Shown here piece after piece: positions 9,077-18,323 of a stretch of DNA of 64,000 bases (the first letter of the stretch is position 1; each line of letters opens with the position of its first letter). Origin of the DNA: Serratia sarumanii (GTDB taxonomy: Bacteria; Pseudomonadota; Gammaproteobacteria; Enterobacterales; Enterobacteriaceae); contig NZ_CP124750.1 of NCBI RefSeq assembly GCF_029962605.1, positions 620,001 to 684,000 on the forward strand, read 5' to 3'. Under the pieces are notes generated by a model. That model saw only the letters and a list, made by a program, of their open reading frames with translations. It was not told the origin of the DNA and did no database searches. The position numbers and the translations under genes are program-made.

Positions 9077-9855
9077 GCTATGCCTTTACCGACACCCACT
9101 GTCATTTCGATTTCCCGCCCTTTACCGGGCATGAGGGCGAGAGCCTGGTGCGAGCGGCAAGCGCCGGCGTCACGCGCATCATCGTCCCGACGGTCACCGC
9201 CGATCGCTTCGCGCGGGTGCTGCGGCTGGCGCAGGATCACGCGCCGCTGTTCGCCGCGCTGGGGCTGCATCCGCTGTATATCGCGCAGCATCATGAGCCG
9301 CAGTTGGAGCAACTGGCGGCGCTGCTGGCTGAACGGCCGCGCAAGCTGGTAGCGGTGGGGGAGGTCGGGCTCGATCTGTATATGGACAACCCGCAGTTCG
9401 AGCGCCAGCAAAGCGTGCTGCTGGCCCAGCTGCGGCTGGCGAAACAGCATGACCTGCCGGTGATCCTCCATTCGCGCCGCACCCACGATCAGCTGGCTGC
9501 GGCCCTGCGGCGCGTGCAGCTGCCGCGCCGCGGCGTGGTGCATGGCTTCGCCGGCAGCCTGTCGCAGGCGCAGGCGTTTATCCGCCTCGGCTATTACATC
9601 GGCGTGGGCGGCACCATCACCTATGAGCGGGCGCAGAAAACGCGCGGCGTGATGGCGCAGCTGCCGCTCGAGGCGCTGTTGCTGGAGACCGATGCGCCGG
9701 ACATGCCGCTGGCGGGCTATCAGGGGCAGCCGAATCGCCCCGAACGCGCCGCCGAGGTGTTTCAAACGCTGTGCGAGCTGCGGCCGGAACCGGCCGACGA
9801 GATCGCCGCCCATCTGCAGCGCAATGCTCAGGCGCTGTTTGCCATGCCGGATTGA
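9073..9855 (+). CDS. yjjV: TatD-family metal-dependent deoxyribonuclease YjjV
   Basis: A 260-residue TatD-type hydrolase. Metal ligands are in place: HxH (His9 and His11 in DTHCHFD), Glu in VGEVGLDLY, His in LHSRRTHDQ, His in VVHGFAGS and Asp in LLETDAPDMPL. Homologues have 3'-5' exonuclease or AP-type nuclease activity on DNA. GTG start overlaps the yjjU stop by 4 bases. E. coli yjjW-yjjI, which follow yjjV there, are missing here. Confidence 0.94.
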   Translation: MSYAFTDTHCHFDFPPFTGHEGESLVRAASAGVTRIIVPTVTADRFARVLRLAQDHAPLFAALGLHPLYIAQHHEPQLEQLAALLAERPRKLVAVGEVGLDLYMDNPQFERQQSVLLAQLRLAKQHDLPVILHSRRTHDQLAAALRRVQLPRRGVVHGFAGSLSQAQAFIRLGYYIGVGGTITYERAQKTRGVMAQLPLEALLLETDAPDMPLAGYQGQPNRPERAAEVFQTLCELRPEPADEIAAHLQRNAQALFAMPD

Positions 9856-9862
9856 TGAGGTG

Positions 9863-9960
9863 ATAACGTGACCTGCGTCACGTTATAAGATTTTCATTTG
9901 CGTCTCGTTGTATGCATTTGTGACATAAATCGGTGCGAGAGGGACCTCGCTCAGTATAAT
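9863..9960 (+). promoter_or_regulatory. CRP/CytR-type promoter of the nucleoside transporter
   Basis: TATAAT lies at 9955-9960 with no good -35. A CRP half-site TGTGA begins at 9919, with a degenerate partner TCGGT to 9934, centred 40.5 bases before the predicted start (about 9967). A perfect dyad with 10-base arms (9863-9872 and 9877-9886), reading CGTGA-N6-TCACG, is centred 52 bases further upstream. Spacing between the two centres reproduces the tandem CRP sites of E. coli deoP2, between which CytR binds. TTGCGT and GTTGTATGCATT elements lie between them. Confidence 0.65.
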
Positions 9961-10038
9961 CCCCCCGAAACTCTCCAATAGCAGACCTCTCTTTATGAGC
10001 AGGGATGTATTTTATTTTTTGCAACAGGGAAACTTTGC

Positions 10039-11316
10039 ATGCAACTCATCATGAGCCTAGTCGGCATGGCGGTGCTGATCGCCATTGCGGTGCTGCTCTC
10101 CAGCAACCGCCGGGCCATCAAACTGCGCACCGTCGCGTGGGCGTTCATCATTCAGGTCGGCATCGGCGCGCTGGTGCTGTATGTGCCGCTGGGCCGCAGC
10201 ATCCTCGGCAGTATGTCGAACGGCGTGGCAAACGTTATCGCCTACGGCAATCAGGGCATTTCGTTCATTTTCGGCGGGCTGGTGTCCGACAAGATGTTCG
10301 AGGTGTTCGGCGGCGGCGGCTTCGTGTTCGCGCTGCGCGTCCTGCCGGTGATCGTGTTCTTCTCCTCGCTGATTGCGGTGCTGTACTACCTCGGCATCAT
10401 GCAGTTGGTGATCCGCGTGCTGGGCGGCGGGCTGCAAAAGCTGTTGGGCACCTCGCGCACCGAATCGCTGTCGGCGACCGCCAACATTTTCGTTGGTCAG
10501 ACCGAAGCGCCGCTGGTGGTGCGTCCGTATATCGCCACCATGAGCCAATCAGAACTGTTCGCGGTGATGTGCGGCGGCCTGGCCTCGGTGGCCGGTTCGG
10601 TGCTGGCAGGGTACGCGCAGATGGGCGTGCCGCTGGAATACCTGATCGCCGCGTCCTTCATGGCCGCGCCGGGCGGGCTGCTGTTCGCCAAGCTGATGGT
10701 GCCGGAAACCGAGCAGACCCACGATAAAGACGATGCGATGAAGCTGATCGCCGAAGAGGATCGTCCGGCCAACGTGATCGACGCGGCGGCTTCCGGCGCG
10801 GCCTCCGGCATGCAGTTGGCGCTGAACGTCGGTGCGATGTTGCTGGCGTTTATCGCGTTGATCGCCTTGCTTAACGGCATTCTCGGCGGTATCGGCGGCT
10901 GGTTCGATTATCCGCAGCTGTCGCTTGAACTGATCCTCGGCTGGGTGTTCTCGCCGATCGCCTTCCTGATCGGCGTGCCGTGGAGCGAGGCGATGACCGC
11001 CGGTTCGTTCATCGGCCAGAAGATCATCGTCAACGAGTTCGTCGCCTACATGAACTTCGGCGCCTATCTGCGTCCGGACGACGTAGTGGCGGCGGAAGGC
11101 CTGCAGGTGCTGTCGGCCCATACCAAGGCGATCATCTCCTTCGCGCTGTGCGGCTTCGCCAACCTTTCCTCGGTGGCGATCCTGCTGGGCGGTCTGGGCA
11201 GCATGGCGCCCAATCGTCGCCACGACATCGCGCGCTTCGGTCTGAAGGCCGTGGCGGCGGGCACGCTGTCCAATCTGATGAGCGCCACCATCGCCGGCTT
11301 CTTCCTGGCGCTGTAA
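10039..11316 (+). CDS. NupC-family concentrative nucleoside transporter
   Basis: A 425-residue inner-membrane proton/nucleoside symporter of the CNT family. It shows the conserved [16 protein letters not shown] motif, the [14 protein letters not shown] stretch and the C-terminal [17 protein letters not shown] segment. Multiple membrane helices are evident from start to end. It resembles the YeiM/NupX branch as well as NupC, so I leave the symbol blank. It lies directly upstream of deoCABD and behind a CRP-type promoter. Together these would import deoxynucleosides and degrade them. E. coli has no transporter here. Confidence 0.93.
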   Translation: MQLIMSLVGMAVLIAIAVLLSSNRRAIKLRTVAWAFIIQVGIGALVLYVPLGRSILGSMSNGVANVIAYGNQGISFIFGGLVSDKMFEVFGGGGFVFALRVLPVIVFFSSLIAVLYYLGIMQLVIRVLGGGLQKLLGTSRTESLSATANIFVGQTEAPLVVRPYIATMSQSELFAVMCGGLASVAGSVLAGYAQMGVPLEYLIAASFMAAPGGLLFAKLMVPETEQTHDKDDAMKLIAEEDRPANVIDAAASGAASGMQLALNVGAMLLAFIALIALLNGILGGIGGWFDYPQLSLELILGWVFSPIAFLIGVPWSEAMTAGSFIGQKIIVNEFVAYMNFGAYLRPDDVVAAEGLQVLSAHTKAIISFALCGFANLSSVAILLGGLGSMAPNRRHDIARFGLKAVAAGTLSNLMSATIAGFFLAL

Positions 11317-11376
11317 GCCATCCCGAGGCCCGCGACGGCGCGACCGATCGCGGGACTCCGCCTATACTCTAAGCAA

Positions 11377-11399
11377 CGCGGGTGCGTGCCGCACCCGCG
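11377..11399. terminator. hairpin after the nucleoside transporter
   Basis: CGCGGGTGCG and CGCACCCGCG form a perfect 10-base-pair stem with a 3-base loop. The downstream T content is modest, so termination may be partial and let some transcripts reach deoC. Confidence 0.55.
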
Positions 11400-11425
11400 A
11401 TCTTCAGCCGCTTCTTTAGCGAATT

Positions 11426-11469
11426 TGTGAACGATATCGCGTTATTTTGTGATGTTCTTCACATATAAT
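11426..11469 (+). promoter_or_regulatory. CRP sites of the deo operon
   Basis: TGTGA-N6-TCACA at 11448-11463 is a perfect CRP core. A second, weaker core (TGTGA-N6-TCGCG) lies at 11426-11441, with centres 22 bases apart. TATAAT at 11464-11469 places the weaker site near -42. A start driven by the perfect site would fall near 11497 using TGCTAT at 11485-11490. The exact start cannot be settled by eye. No DeoR-type palindrome was seen. Confidence 0.65.
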
Positions 11470-11686
11470 TCCGGTCTGTTACAGTGCTATTTCATATAGT
11501 GTGACGATGAACGCGAATCGCCTCCGGCATTCGTGTTCAAATAGCTATTACTGGCCGGCCGCAAGGCGGGTGGCCATGTGCGGTGAGAAGGATCTCAGTT
11601 GCCGCCGCGGGAACGCCGTTCCCCAGCGCTATCTTCATGGAACCAAGTCCGCTCGCCAACACCCAGGTACTCAGTTGGAGAGTTTT

Positions 11687-12466
11687 ATGACCGAATTAAC
11701 CGCAGCAGCGCAACGTGCGCTGAATTTGATGGATTTAACCACGCTGAATGATGATGACACCGACGAGAAAGTGATCGCGCTCTGTCGTCAGGCCAACAGC
11801 CCGGCCGGCCACACGGCGGCCATCTGCATCTACCCGCGTTTTATCCCGGTGGCGCGCAAGGCGCTGCGCGAGCAAGGCACGCCGGATATCCGCATCGCCA
11901 CCGTGACCAACTTCCCGCATGGCAACGATGATATCGACATCGCGCTGGCGGAAACCCGCGCGGCCATCGCCTATGGCGCGGATGAAGTGGACGTGGTGTT
12001 CCCTTACCGCGCGCTGATCGCCGGCAACGAACAGGTCGGCTTCGAGCTGGTGAAACAGTGCAAGCAGGCTTGCCAGGCGGCCAACGTGCTGCTGAAAGTG
12101 ATCATCGAAACCGGTGAGCTGAAGCAGGCCGATCTGATCCGCAAGGCGTCCGAGATCGCCATCAAGGCCGGGGCGGACTTTATCAAGACCTCCACCGGCA
12201 AGGTGCCGGTCAACGCCACGCTGGAAAGCGCCGAGCTGATGATGTCGGTGATCCGCGATATGGGCGTGGCGAAGACGGTGGGCTTCAAGCCGGCCGGCGG
12301 CGTGCGCACCGCGGAAGACGCGCTGCATTATCTGCAGCTTGCCGATCGTATTCTGGGCGAAGGCTGGGCCGATGCGCGGCATTTCCGCTTTGGCGCTTCC
12401 AGCCTGCTGGCCAGCTTGCTGGCCGCGCTGGGCCACCAGACCCAGACCGCCGGCGGCGGCTACTGA
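11687..12466 (+). CDS. deoC: deoxyribose-phosphate aldolase
   Basis: A 259-residue class I aldolase that cleaves 2-deoxyribose-5-phosphate to acetaldehyde and glyceraldehyde-3-phosphate. The Schiff-base lysine is Lys167 in DFIKTSTGK, and the general-base Lys is in [10 protein letters not shown]. Length matches E. coli DeoC exactly. ATG at 11687 follows GGAG. It is the first gene of the deo operon, 66 bases before deoA. Confidence 0.98.
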   Translation: MTELTAAAQRALNLMDLTTLNDDDTDEKVIALCRQANSPAGHTAAICIYPRFIPVARKALREQGTPDIRIATVTNFPHGNDDIDIALAETRAAIAYGADEVDVVFPYRALIAGNEQVGFELVKQCKQACQAANVLLKVIIETGELKQADLIRKASEIAIKAGADFIKTSTGKVPVNATLESAELMMSVIRDMGVAKTVGFKPAGGVRTAEDALHYLQLADRILGEGWADARHFRFGASSLLASLLAALGHQTQTAGGGY

Positions 12467-12532
12467 TCGATTTCGTTGGCGGGCGCCAGGCGCGCCCGTC
12501 TGCACCGACTCTCGGCGACACAGGGGGATGCC

Positions 12533-13855
12533 TTGTTCCTGGCTCAAGAAATTATTCGTAAGAAACGCGACGGCCAGCCGTTAAGCGAAGCGGAAATCCG
12601 CTTTTTCATCAACGGCATTCGCGACAACGTGGTGTCGGAAGGGCAGATCGCCGCGCTGGCGATGACCATTTATTTCCATGACATGAGCATGCCGGAGCGC
12701 GTGGCGCTCACCATGGCGATGCGCGATTCCGGCACCGTGCTGGACTGGAAAAGCCTGGCGCTGAACGGCCCGATCGTCGACAAGCATTCGACCGGCGGCG
12801 TGGGCGACGTGACCTCGCTGATGCTCGGCCCGATGGTGGCGGCCTGCGGCGGCTATGTGCCGATGATCTCCGGCCGCGGCCTGGGGCATACCGGCGGCAC
12901 GCTGGACAAGCTGGAAGCCATTCCGGGCTTCAATATTTTCCCGGACGATAACGCCTTCCGCAAAATCATTCAGGACGTCGGCGTGGCGATCATCGGCCAG
13001 ACCAGCTCGTTGGCGCCGGCGGACAAACGTTTTTACGCCACCCGCGACATCACCGCCACCGTGGATTCGATCCCGCTGATCACCGCCTCCATTCTGGCCA
13101 AGAAGCTGGCGGAAGGGCTGGATGCGCTGGTGATGGACGTGAAGGTCGGCTCCGGCGCCTTTATGCCGACCTATGCGCTGTCACAAGATTTGGCGCAGGC
13201 GATCGTCGGCGTGGCCAACGGCGCGGGCTGCAAGACCACCGCGCTGCTGACCGACATGAACCAGGTATTGGCCTCCAGCGCCGGCAACGCGGTGGAAGTG
13301 CGTGAAGCGGTGCGCTTCCTGACCGGCGAATACCGCAACCCGCGCCTGCTGGAAGTGACGCTGGCGCTGTGCGTGGAAATGCTGCTTTCCGGCGGCCTGG
13401 CGCAAGACGAGGCCGACGCGCGCGCCAAACTGCAGGCGGTGCTGGACAACGGCAAGGCGGCGGAGGTGTTTGGCCGCATGGTGGCGGCGCAGCAGGGGCC
13501 GATAGACTTCGTCGAACGCTACGATAGCTATCTGCCGGCGGCAACGCTGAGCAAGCCGGTGTATGCTGAAAAGCCGGGCATCGTCAGCGCCATTGATACC
13601 CGCGCGCTGGGCATGGCGGTGGTTGCGCTGGGCGGCGGCCGTCGCCGGGCGAGCGACGCCATCGATTACAGCGTTGGCCTGACCGAGGTGGCGCGCCTGG
13701 GCGAGAAAGTGGATGCCCAGCAGCCGCTGGCGATGATCCACGCCAACGATGAAGAGAGCTGGCAGCAGGCGGCCGATGCGGTGCGCAGCGCGATGATGCT
13801 GAGCGACAAGGCGCCGGAAGCGACGCCGGTGGTGTATAAGCGCATCACGGAATAA
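12533..13855 (+). CDS. deoA: thymidine phosphorylase
   Basis: A 440-residue enzyme that converts thymidine and phosphate to thymine and deoxyribose-1-phosphate. The signature [10 protein letters not shown] and the phosphate/nucleoside-binding residues in [14 protein letters not shown] are present. A TTG start at 12533 is chosen: it gives (M)[13 protein letters not shown], the E. coli N-terminus and length, with AGGGGGA six bases upstream. Second gene of the deo operon. Confidence 0.97.
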   Translation: MFLAQEIIRKKRDGQPLSEAEIRFFINGIRDNVVSEGQIAALAMTIYFHDMSMPERVALTMAMRDSGTVLDWKSLALNGPIVDKHSTGGVGDVTSLMLGPMVAACGGYVPMISGRGLGHTGGTLDKLEAIPGFNIFPDDNAFRKIIQDVGVAIIGQTSSLAPADKRFYATRDITATVDSIPLITASILAKKLAEGLDALVMDVKVGSGAFMPTYALSQDLAQAIVGVANGAGCKTTALLTDMNQVLASSAGNAVEVREAVRFLTGEYRNPRLLEVTLALCVEMLLSGGLAQDEADARAKLQAVLDNGKAAEVFGRMVAAQQGPIDFVERYDSYLPAATLSKPVYAEKPGIVSAIDTRALGMAVVALGGGRRRASDAIDYSVGLTEVARLGEKVDAQQPLAMIHANDEESWQQAADAVRSAMMLSDKAPEATPVVYKRITE

Positions 13856-13925
13856 CCCAAGAATCAGGAACGGTCGCGGCTTTTTCGCGGCCGTCCAAAG
13901 CGTGAGAACACGCAGGAGAGCACAG

Positions 13926-15149
13926 ATGAAACGCACATTTATTATGGTATTGGACTCCTTCGGCATCGGCGCCAGCGAAGACGCCGAACGTTTTGGCGAT
14001 CAGGGTTCCGACACCCTGGGCCACATCGCCGAGGTTTGCGCGCGCGGTGAGGCCAACGTGGGCCGCCAGGGCCCGCTGACGCTGCCTAACCTGAGCCGTC
14101 TGGGCCTCGGCAAAGCGGCGGAAGAGTCCACCGGCAACTTCCCGCAGGGGTTGGATCGCAACGCCGACATCATCGGCGCTTACGCTTACGCCAGCGAACT
14201 CTCTTCCGGTAAAGACACGCCGTCGGGCCACTGGGAAATCGCCGGCGTGCCGGTGCTGTTCGACTGGGGCTATTTCAAGGACGAGCACAACAGCTTCCCG
14301 CAGGCACTGCTGGACAAACTGGTCGAACGCGCCAAGCTGCCGGGCTACCTGGGCAACTGCCACTCATCCGGCACCGTGATCCTCGATCAGCTGGGTGAAG
14401 AGCACATGAAAACCGGCAAGCCGATTTTCTACACCTCCGCCGACTCGGTATTCCAGATCGCCTGCCATGAAGAAACCTTCGGCCTGGATCGCCTGTACGA
14501 GCTGTGCGAAATCGCGCGTGAAGAGCTGACCGAAGGCGGGTATAACATCGGCCGCGTGATCGCGCGTCCGTTCGTCGGCGACAAGCCGGGCAACTTCCAG
14601 CGCACCGGCAACCGTCACGATCTGGCGGTAGAGCCGCCGGCGCCGACCGTGCTGAAAAAGCTGGTGGACGAGAAGGGCGGCGAAGTGGTGTCGATCGGTA
14701 AAATCGCCGACATCTACGCCAACGTCGGCATCACCAAGAAGGTGAAGGCGACCGGCATCGACGCGCTGTTCGACGCAACCCTGATCGAAATGGAAAAGGC
14801 CGGCGACAACACCATCGTGTTCACCAACTTCGTGGACTTCGATTCCTCTTACGGCCACCGCCGCGACGTGGCGGGCTACGCCGCCGCGCTGGAGCTGTTC
14901 GATCGCCGCCTGCCGGAGCTGCTGAAGCTGGTGAAAGACGAAGACATCATCATCTTCACCGCCGACCACGGCTGCGACCCGACCTGGCCGGGCACCGACC
15001 ACACCCGCGAGCACATCCCGGTGCTGGTTTACGGCCCGAAAGTGAAACCGGGCTCGCTGGGCCACCGCGAGACCTTCGCCGACATCGGCCAGACCGTCGC
15101 CAATTACTTTGGCCTGTCGCCGATGGATTACGGTAAGAGCATGTTCTAA
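13926..15149 (+). CDS. deoB: phosphopentomutase
   Basis: A 407-residue alkaline-phosphatase-fold enzyme that interconverts (deoxy)ribose-1- and 5-phosphate. Metal-ligand motifs are VLDSFGIGA at the N-terminus, the KDTPSGHWE phosphothreonine loop, and [15 protein letters not shown] near the C-terminus. Length equals E. coli DeoB. ATG at 13926 has AGGAGAG upstream. Its stop codon lies inside the left end of an ERIC element. Confidence 0.98.
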   Translation: MKRTFIMVLDSFGIGASEDAERFGDQGSDTLGHIAEVCARGEANVGRQGPLTLPNLSRLGLGKAAEESTGNFPQGLDRNADIIGAYAYASELSSGKDTPSGHWEIAGVPVLFDWGYFKDEHNSFPQALLDKLVERAKLPGYLGNCHSSGTVILDQLGEEHMKTGKPIFYTSADSVFQIACHEETFGLDRLYELCEIAREELTEGGYNIGRVIARPFVGDKPGNFQRTGNRHDLAVEPPAPTVLKKLVDEKGGEVVSIGKIADIYANVGITKKVKATGIDALFDATLIEMEKAGDNTIVFTNFVDFDSSYGHRRDVAGYAAALELFDRRLPELLKLVKDEDIIIFTADHGCDPTWPGTDHTREHIPVLVYGPKVKPGSLGHRETFADIGQTVANYFGLSPMDYGKSMF

Positions 15150-15270
15150 GCCCTGTCTTTCAAGCCGCAGCGTTGTTAGCTTCACGCGTGAACCCCAGTC
15201 ACTTACTCAAGTAAGCTCCTGGGGATTCACCCGCTAGCTGCCTAGCTGCAACTCGAAATTCAAGGCTTAG
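15146..15270. repeat. ERIC palindromic repeat within the deo operon
   Basis: A 125-base imperfect palindrome fills the deoB-deoD gap. The outer arms CTAAGCC (15146-15152) and GGCTTAG (15264-15270) are perfect inverted repeats, and the left arm contains the deoB stop. The core holds the two ERIC signature blocks: GTAAGCTCCTGGGGATTCAC at 15211-15230, and the complement of AAGTAAGTGACTGGGGT facing it. The apex is CTTAC-TCAA-GTAAG. It matches the enterobacterial repetitive intergenic consensus in length and sequence. Confidence 0.92.
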
Positions 15271-15315
15271 ATGTTTGACGTTTTTATTAAATAAGATTTC
15301 TAAAGGAAGAAAATT

Positions 15316-16047
15316 ATGGCTACGCCGCACATTAATGCTGAGATGGGTGATTTCGCTGACGTAGTACTGATGCCGGGCGATCCGCTGCGTGCAAAATACA
15401 TCGCCGAAACCTTCCTGGAAGGCGCGGTGGAAGTGAACAACGTGCGCGGCATGTTGGGCTTCACCGGCACCTACAAAGGCCGCCGCATCTCCGTAATGGG
15501 CCACGGCATGGGCATCCCGTCCTGCTCCATCTATGCGCGCGAGCTGATCGCAGAATTCGGCGTGAAGAAGATCATTCGCGTGGGCTCCTGCGGCGCGGTG
15601 CGTGACGATATCAAACTGCGTGACGTGGTGATCGGCATGGGCGCGTGCACCGACTCCAAGGTGAACCGTCTGCGCTTCAAGGACAACGACTACGCGGCGA
15701 TCGCCGACTTCGACATGGTGCGCAACGCGGTCGACGCAGCGGCGGCGCAGGGCATCCCGGCGCGCGTGGGCAACATCTTCTCCGCCGATCTGTTCTACAC
15801 CCCGGATCCGGACATGTTCCAGGTGATGAAGAAGTACGGCATCCTGGGCGTGGAAATGGAAGCGGCCGGCATCTACGGCGTGGCGGCAGAGCTGTACGAA
15901 GAGTTCGGCTGCAAGGCGCTGACCATCTGCACCGTGTCCGACCACATCCTGCGTCACGAAGCGACCACGGCGGCGGAACGTCAGACCACCTTTAACGACA
16001 TGATCGTTATCGCGCTGGAATCCGTGCTGCTGGGCGACAAAGCGTAA
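15316..16047 (+). CDS. deoD: purine nucleoside phosphorylase, DeoD type
   Basis: A 243-residue hexameric phosphorylase of purine (deoxy)nucleosides. The phosphate loop ([13 protein letters not shown]), VEMEAAG substrate loop, catalytic Asp in TVSDH and Arg in AAERQ are intact. Compared with the 239-residue E. coli protein, there are four extra residues just after the [14 protein letters not shown] helix (LYEEFGC in place of FGA). AAGGAAG precedes the ATG. It is separated from deoB by an ERIC repeat, so its expression could be uncoupled from the upstream genes. Confidence 0.97.
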   Translation: MATPHINAEMGDFADVVLMPGDPLRAKYIAETFLEGAVEVNNVRGMLGFTGTYKGRRISVMGHGMGIPSCSIYARELIAEFGVKKIIRVGSCGAVRDDIKLRDVVIGMGACTDSKVNRLRFKDNDYAAIADFDMVRNAVDAAAAQGIPARVGNIFSADLFYTPDPDMFQVMKKYGILGVEMEAAGIYGVAAELYEEFGCKALTICTVSDHILRHEATTAAERQTTFNDMIVIALESVLLGDKA

Positions 16048-16053
16048 TACCCC

Positions 16054-16078
16054 GGCGGGCGTCATCCTGGCGCCCGCC
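16054..16078 (+). terminator. hairpin ending the deo operon
   Basis: GGCGGGCG pairs with CGCCCGCC around a 9-base loop immediately after deoD. It has no clear T tract, so it is a weak intrinsic terminator or a Rho-assisted end. Confidence 0.5.
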
Positions 16079-16184
16079 CGTCAATCTATTCATTCCGCTT
16101 GGCCAGTTTTGGCTAACGCTTTACCTTTCTGCCATTTAACGCTATTACTTCCTTTATCAATCTATTCACCAATCTATTCATCCG

Positions 16185-17528
16185 ATGCTCACCGTTGAAC
16201 AAGTTTTGCGTCATGGGCCGGCTACGGCTCGTCAACTGACAGAAGCGTTAGGCATCAGCCAGCCGACGCTATCGCGCCGTCTCCGTGAACTGGCGGGCGC
16301 CGTATTGATCCTCGGTAAAGGTAAGGCGACGCGCTATGCGTTGCGGCGCGGGATCGGCGGTGAGAGGCAGTTTCCGCTATATCGGGTTGATGAACGGGGT
16401 AAGGCGCACCTGTTTGCCACGCTTTGCCCGCTGTATCCTGCCGATAACAGTGCGGTGTGCGATGAGCGCAGCGGAGAGTGGCAGCTCTATGACGGCATGC
16501 CATGGTATTTGAACGACCTACGGCCGATTGGCTTTCTCGGGCGAGCCTGGGGAAAAGCAGCGGCGCGCGAGTTGAATTTGCCGGAGGATGTGCGGCGATG
16601 GGATGAAGGTCAACGCTTGTTGGCGCTCTGCCGTTATGGCGAAGACATGACCGGCGATCTGTTGCCTGGTGCCGACAGCTATCAGCGTTGGTTAATGCGG
16701 GATACTGCCGTCGCCATCACGGTGGAAGATAAAACCGAGCGTTACGCCGCATTGTCTGTCCAGGCGCTAGCCGGGGAGCTGGTAGGCTCTTCCGCCGGTG
16801 GCGAGCAACCCAAATTTGCCGCCTATGCTGAGCTGGCGCCTGGGCGCCGTGCGCATGTTTTGGTGAAGTTCAGCCTGGCGCCGACGCATGTCATTGCACA
16901 GCGCTGGAGCGATTTGCTGATCGCCGAGTCGCTGGCATTGCAGACGGTCGCCGCTGCGGGATTGCCTGCCGCATCGGCGCAAATCCTGTTCGGTGCTGAC
17001 CGACAATGCTTTTTAGAGATCGAGCGCTTTGATCGCATCGGTGAAGAAGGGCGGGTAGCGATGGTGTCGCTGGAGGCGCTGGATGCCGAGTTCAGCGGCA
17101 GCGGCCACGCCAACTGGGTCGTGGCCGCCGAGCGGTTATTGCAGCAAGGGGTGATCGATCACTCAGTCTACCAACGGGTTGCCCTGTATTGGGCCTTTGG
17201 CCGGTTGATCGCCAACAGCGATATGCACCAAGGCAACCTGTCGTTCTTGCGGATAACCCAGCGGCCGGTCATGTTGGCGCCTTTGTATGATATGTTGCCG
17301 ATGGCTTTTGCCCCGGCAAGCAGCGGTAATCTGCGCCACGACGCGCTGGAGATCCGTTTGAGCAACGAGGTGAGCGGCGCCGTCTGGCGGCAAGCGGAGC
17401 TATTGGCTCTCGAGTTCTGGCGGCGAACGGCGCAACATGACGACATCAGCGAGGCGTTCCGGGCGATTGCCGAGCAAATGTTGGTGCAACTGCAGAAGCT
17501 GCACGATCACATTCAGCGCCTGGCCTGA
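16185..17528 (+). CDS. yjjJ: HipA-like kinase-fold protein YjjJ
   Basis: A 447-residue protein with an N-terminal winged helix (residues 1-55, ATARQLTEALGISQPTLSRRLREL) joined to a HipA-type kinase fold. Kinase-like motifs are the G-rich loop SSAGGEQPKF (about 204), the catalytic NSDMHQGNLSF (about 343) and the metal-binding YDMLPM. E. coli YjjJ also follows deoD and has been described as a HipA-like toxin without a HipB partner. No antitoxin-like small gene flanks it here. The fused HTH could take the HipB role. The Shine-Dalgarno is poor. Confidence 0.9.
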   Translation: MLTVEQVLRHGPATARQLTEALGISQPTLSRRLRELAGAVLILGKGKATRYALRRGIGGERQFPLYRVDERGKAHLFATLCPLYPADNSAVCDERSGEWQLYDGMPWYLNDLRPIGFLGRAWGKAAARELNLPEDVRRWDEGQRLLALCRYGEDMTGDLLPGADSYQRWLMRDTAVAITVEDKTERYAALSVQALAGELVGSSAGGEQPKFAAYAELAPGRRAHVLVKFSLAPTHVIAQRWSDLLIAESLALQTVAAAGLPAASAQILFGADRQCFLEIERFDRIGEEGRVAMVSLEALDAEFSGSGHANWVVAAERLLQQGVIDHSVYQRVALYWAFGRLIANSDMHQGNLSFLRITQRPVMLAPLYDMLPMAFAPASSGNLRHDALEIRLSNEVSGAVWRQAELLALEFWRRTAQHDDISEAFRAIAEQMLVQLQKLHDHIQRLA

Positions 17529-17529
17529 G

Positions 17530-18213
17530 TTACCCCTTCTTCGGCGCTTCCTGTTTTGCCTCAGGCGCATCCTCTTCGTCGTCTTCCACCGTATTGCCTT
17601 CTGCCAACGGCGTGTTGGCGGTCAACAGGTACGGCGACTGCTGCCAGCGGCTGCGGCGGTGTTGCAATAGGGTGCGCGCCAGAATGATGCCGATCGCCAA
17701 CGCCAGCAGGATCATCAGGCGCAGCAGGTTGGTGGTGTTGTCCACCTGCTTGGATTCGGTCGCCAGCACGTGGGTGTCGAGGGTGATGCGGATAAAGCCG
17801 ATCGGGCCGTCTTTGCCCTGAATGGATTCGACCAACTGGTGGTTGAAGTAGCTGCCAGCGCGCTTGCCGTCGAGCGACAGCCGATCGCGTATACTTATCT
17901 GCTCCCCGGCGTGGGAGACCAGCGTGCCGTCCAGCTGATACACGCTGACGTCGAGAATGCGGCTGTGATCGGTGAGCTGCTTGAGGATGGCGTCGATGCG
18001 CGGGTTGTTGCCGTCGTCGTCCAGCAGCGGCGCCAGGCTGTAGGCGACCTGTTTGGTCAGCGTCTGCGCCAGCTCTTCGACCTGTTCGGATCGCGCCATT
18101 TGGTGACTCAGGCTAAAATAAGAGGCACCCTGCATCAGGAGCACCAGCAAAGCCAGGCAAATCAGGATAATAGCGGTACGGTGCAGGCGAAATTTCAGTT
18201 TAGCGCGAGCCAT
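17530..18213 (-). CDS. ytjB: membrane protein YtjB (SMP family)
   Basis: A 227-residue inner-membrane protein: a short basic N-terminus, a membrane helix at about residues 12-34, a periplasmic sensor-like domain (35-165), a second helix (about 164-184), and an acidic cytoplasmic tail rich in Glu/Asp. It corresponds to E. coli YtjB (Smp), divergent from serB in both genomes. Its biochemical role is unknown. It is convergent with yjjJ with only one base between the stop codons and no terminator hairpin there. Confidence 0.92.
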   Translation of the reverse strand: MARAKLKFRLHRTAIILICLALLVLLMQGASYFSLSHQMARSEQVEELAQTLTKQVAYSLAPLLDDDGNNPRIDAILKQLTDHSRILDVSVYQLDGTLVSHAGEQISIRDRLSLDGKRAGSYFNHQLVESIQGKDGPIGFIRITLDTHVLATESKQVDNTTNLLRLMILLALAIGIILARTLLQHRRSRWQQSPYLLTANTPLAEGNTVEDDEEDAPEAKQEAPKKG

Positions 18214-18323
18214 GCAGGTTCCTTGGGCATCGGGGACACTTTATGTTGCCAGAACCGCTGGCGATAGGATAGCTTGATGCGTCGTTTTATCATGCAGCGT
18301 TTTTGTCCATTCAGGAGTCAATG

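Larger units (their letters stand above)
11317..11686 (+). other. 370-base nupC-deoC control region
   Basis: It contains a strong hairpin (11377-11399), two CRP-like sites (11426-11463), -10-like elements (TATAAT at 11464, TGCTAT at 11485), and a leader of about 190 bases before deoC. The deoC frame is open through the leader, but its upstream codons lack a Shine-Dalgarno and any similarity to DeoC. Confidence 0.6.

Noticed and set aside
16185..17528. yjjJ as part of a classical HipBA toxin-antitoxin pair
   Set aside because: No hipB-like gene is adjacent on either side; the helix-turn-helix is fused to the kinase.
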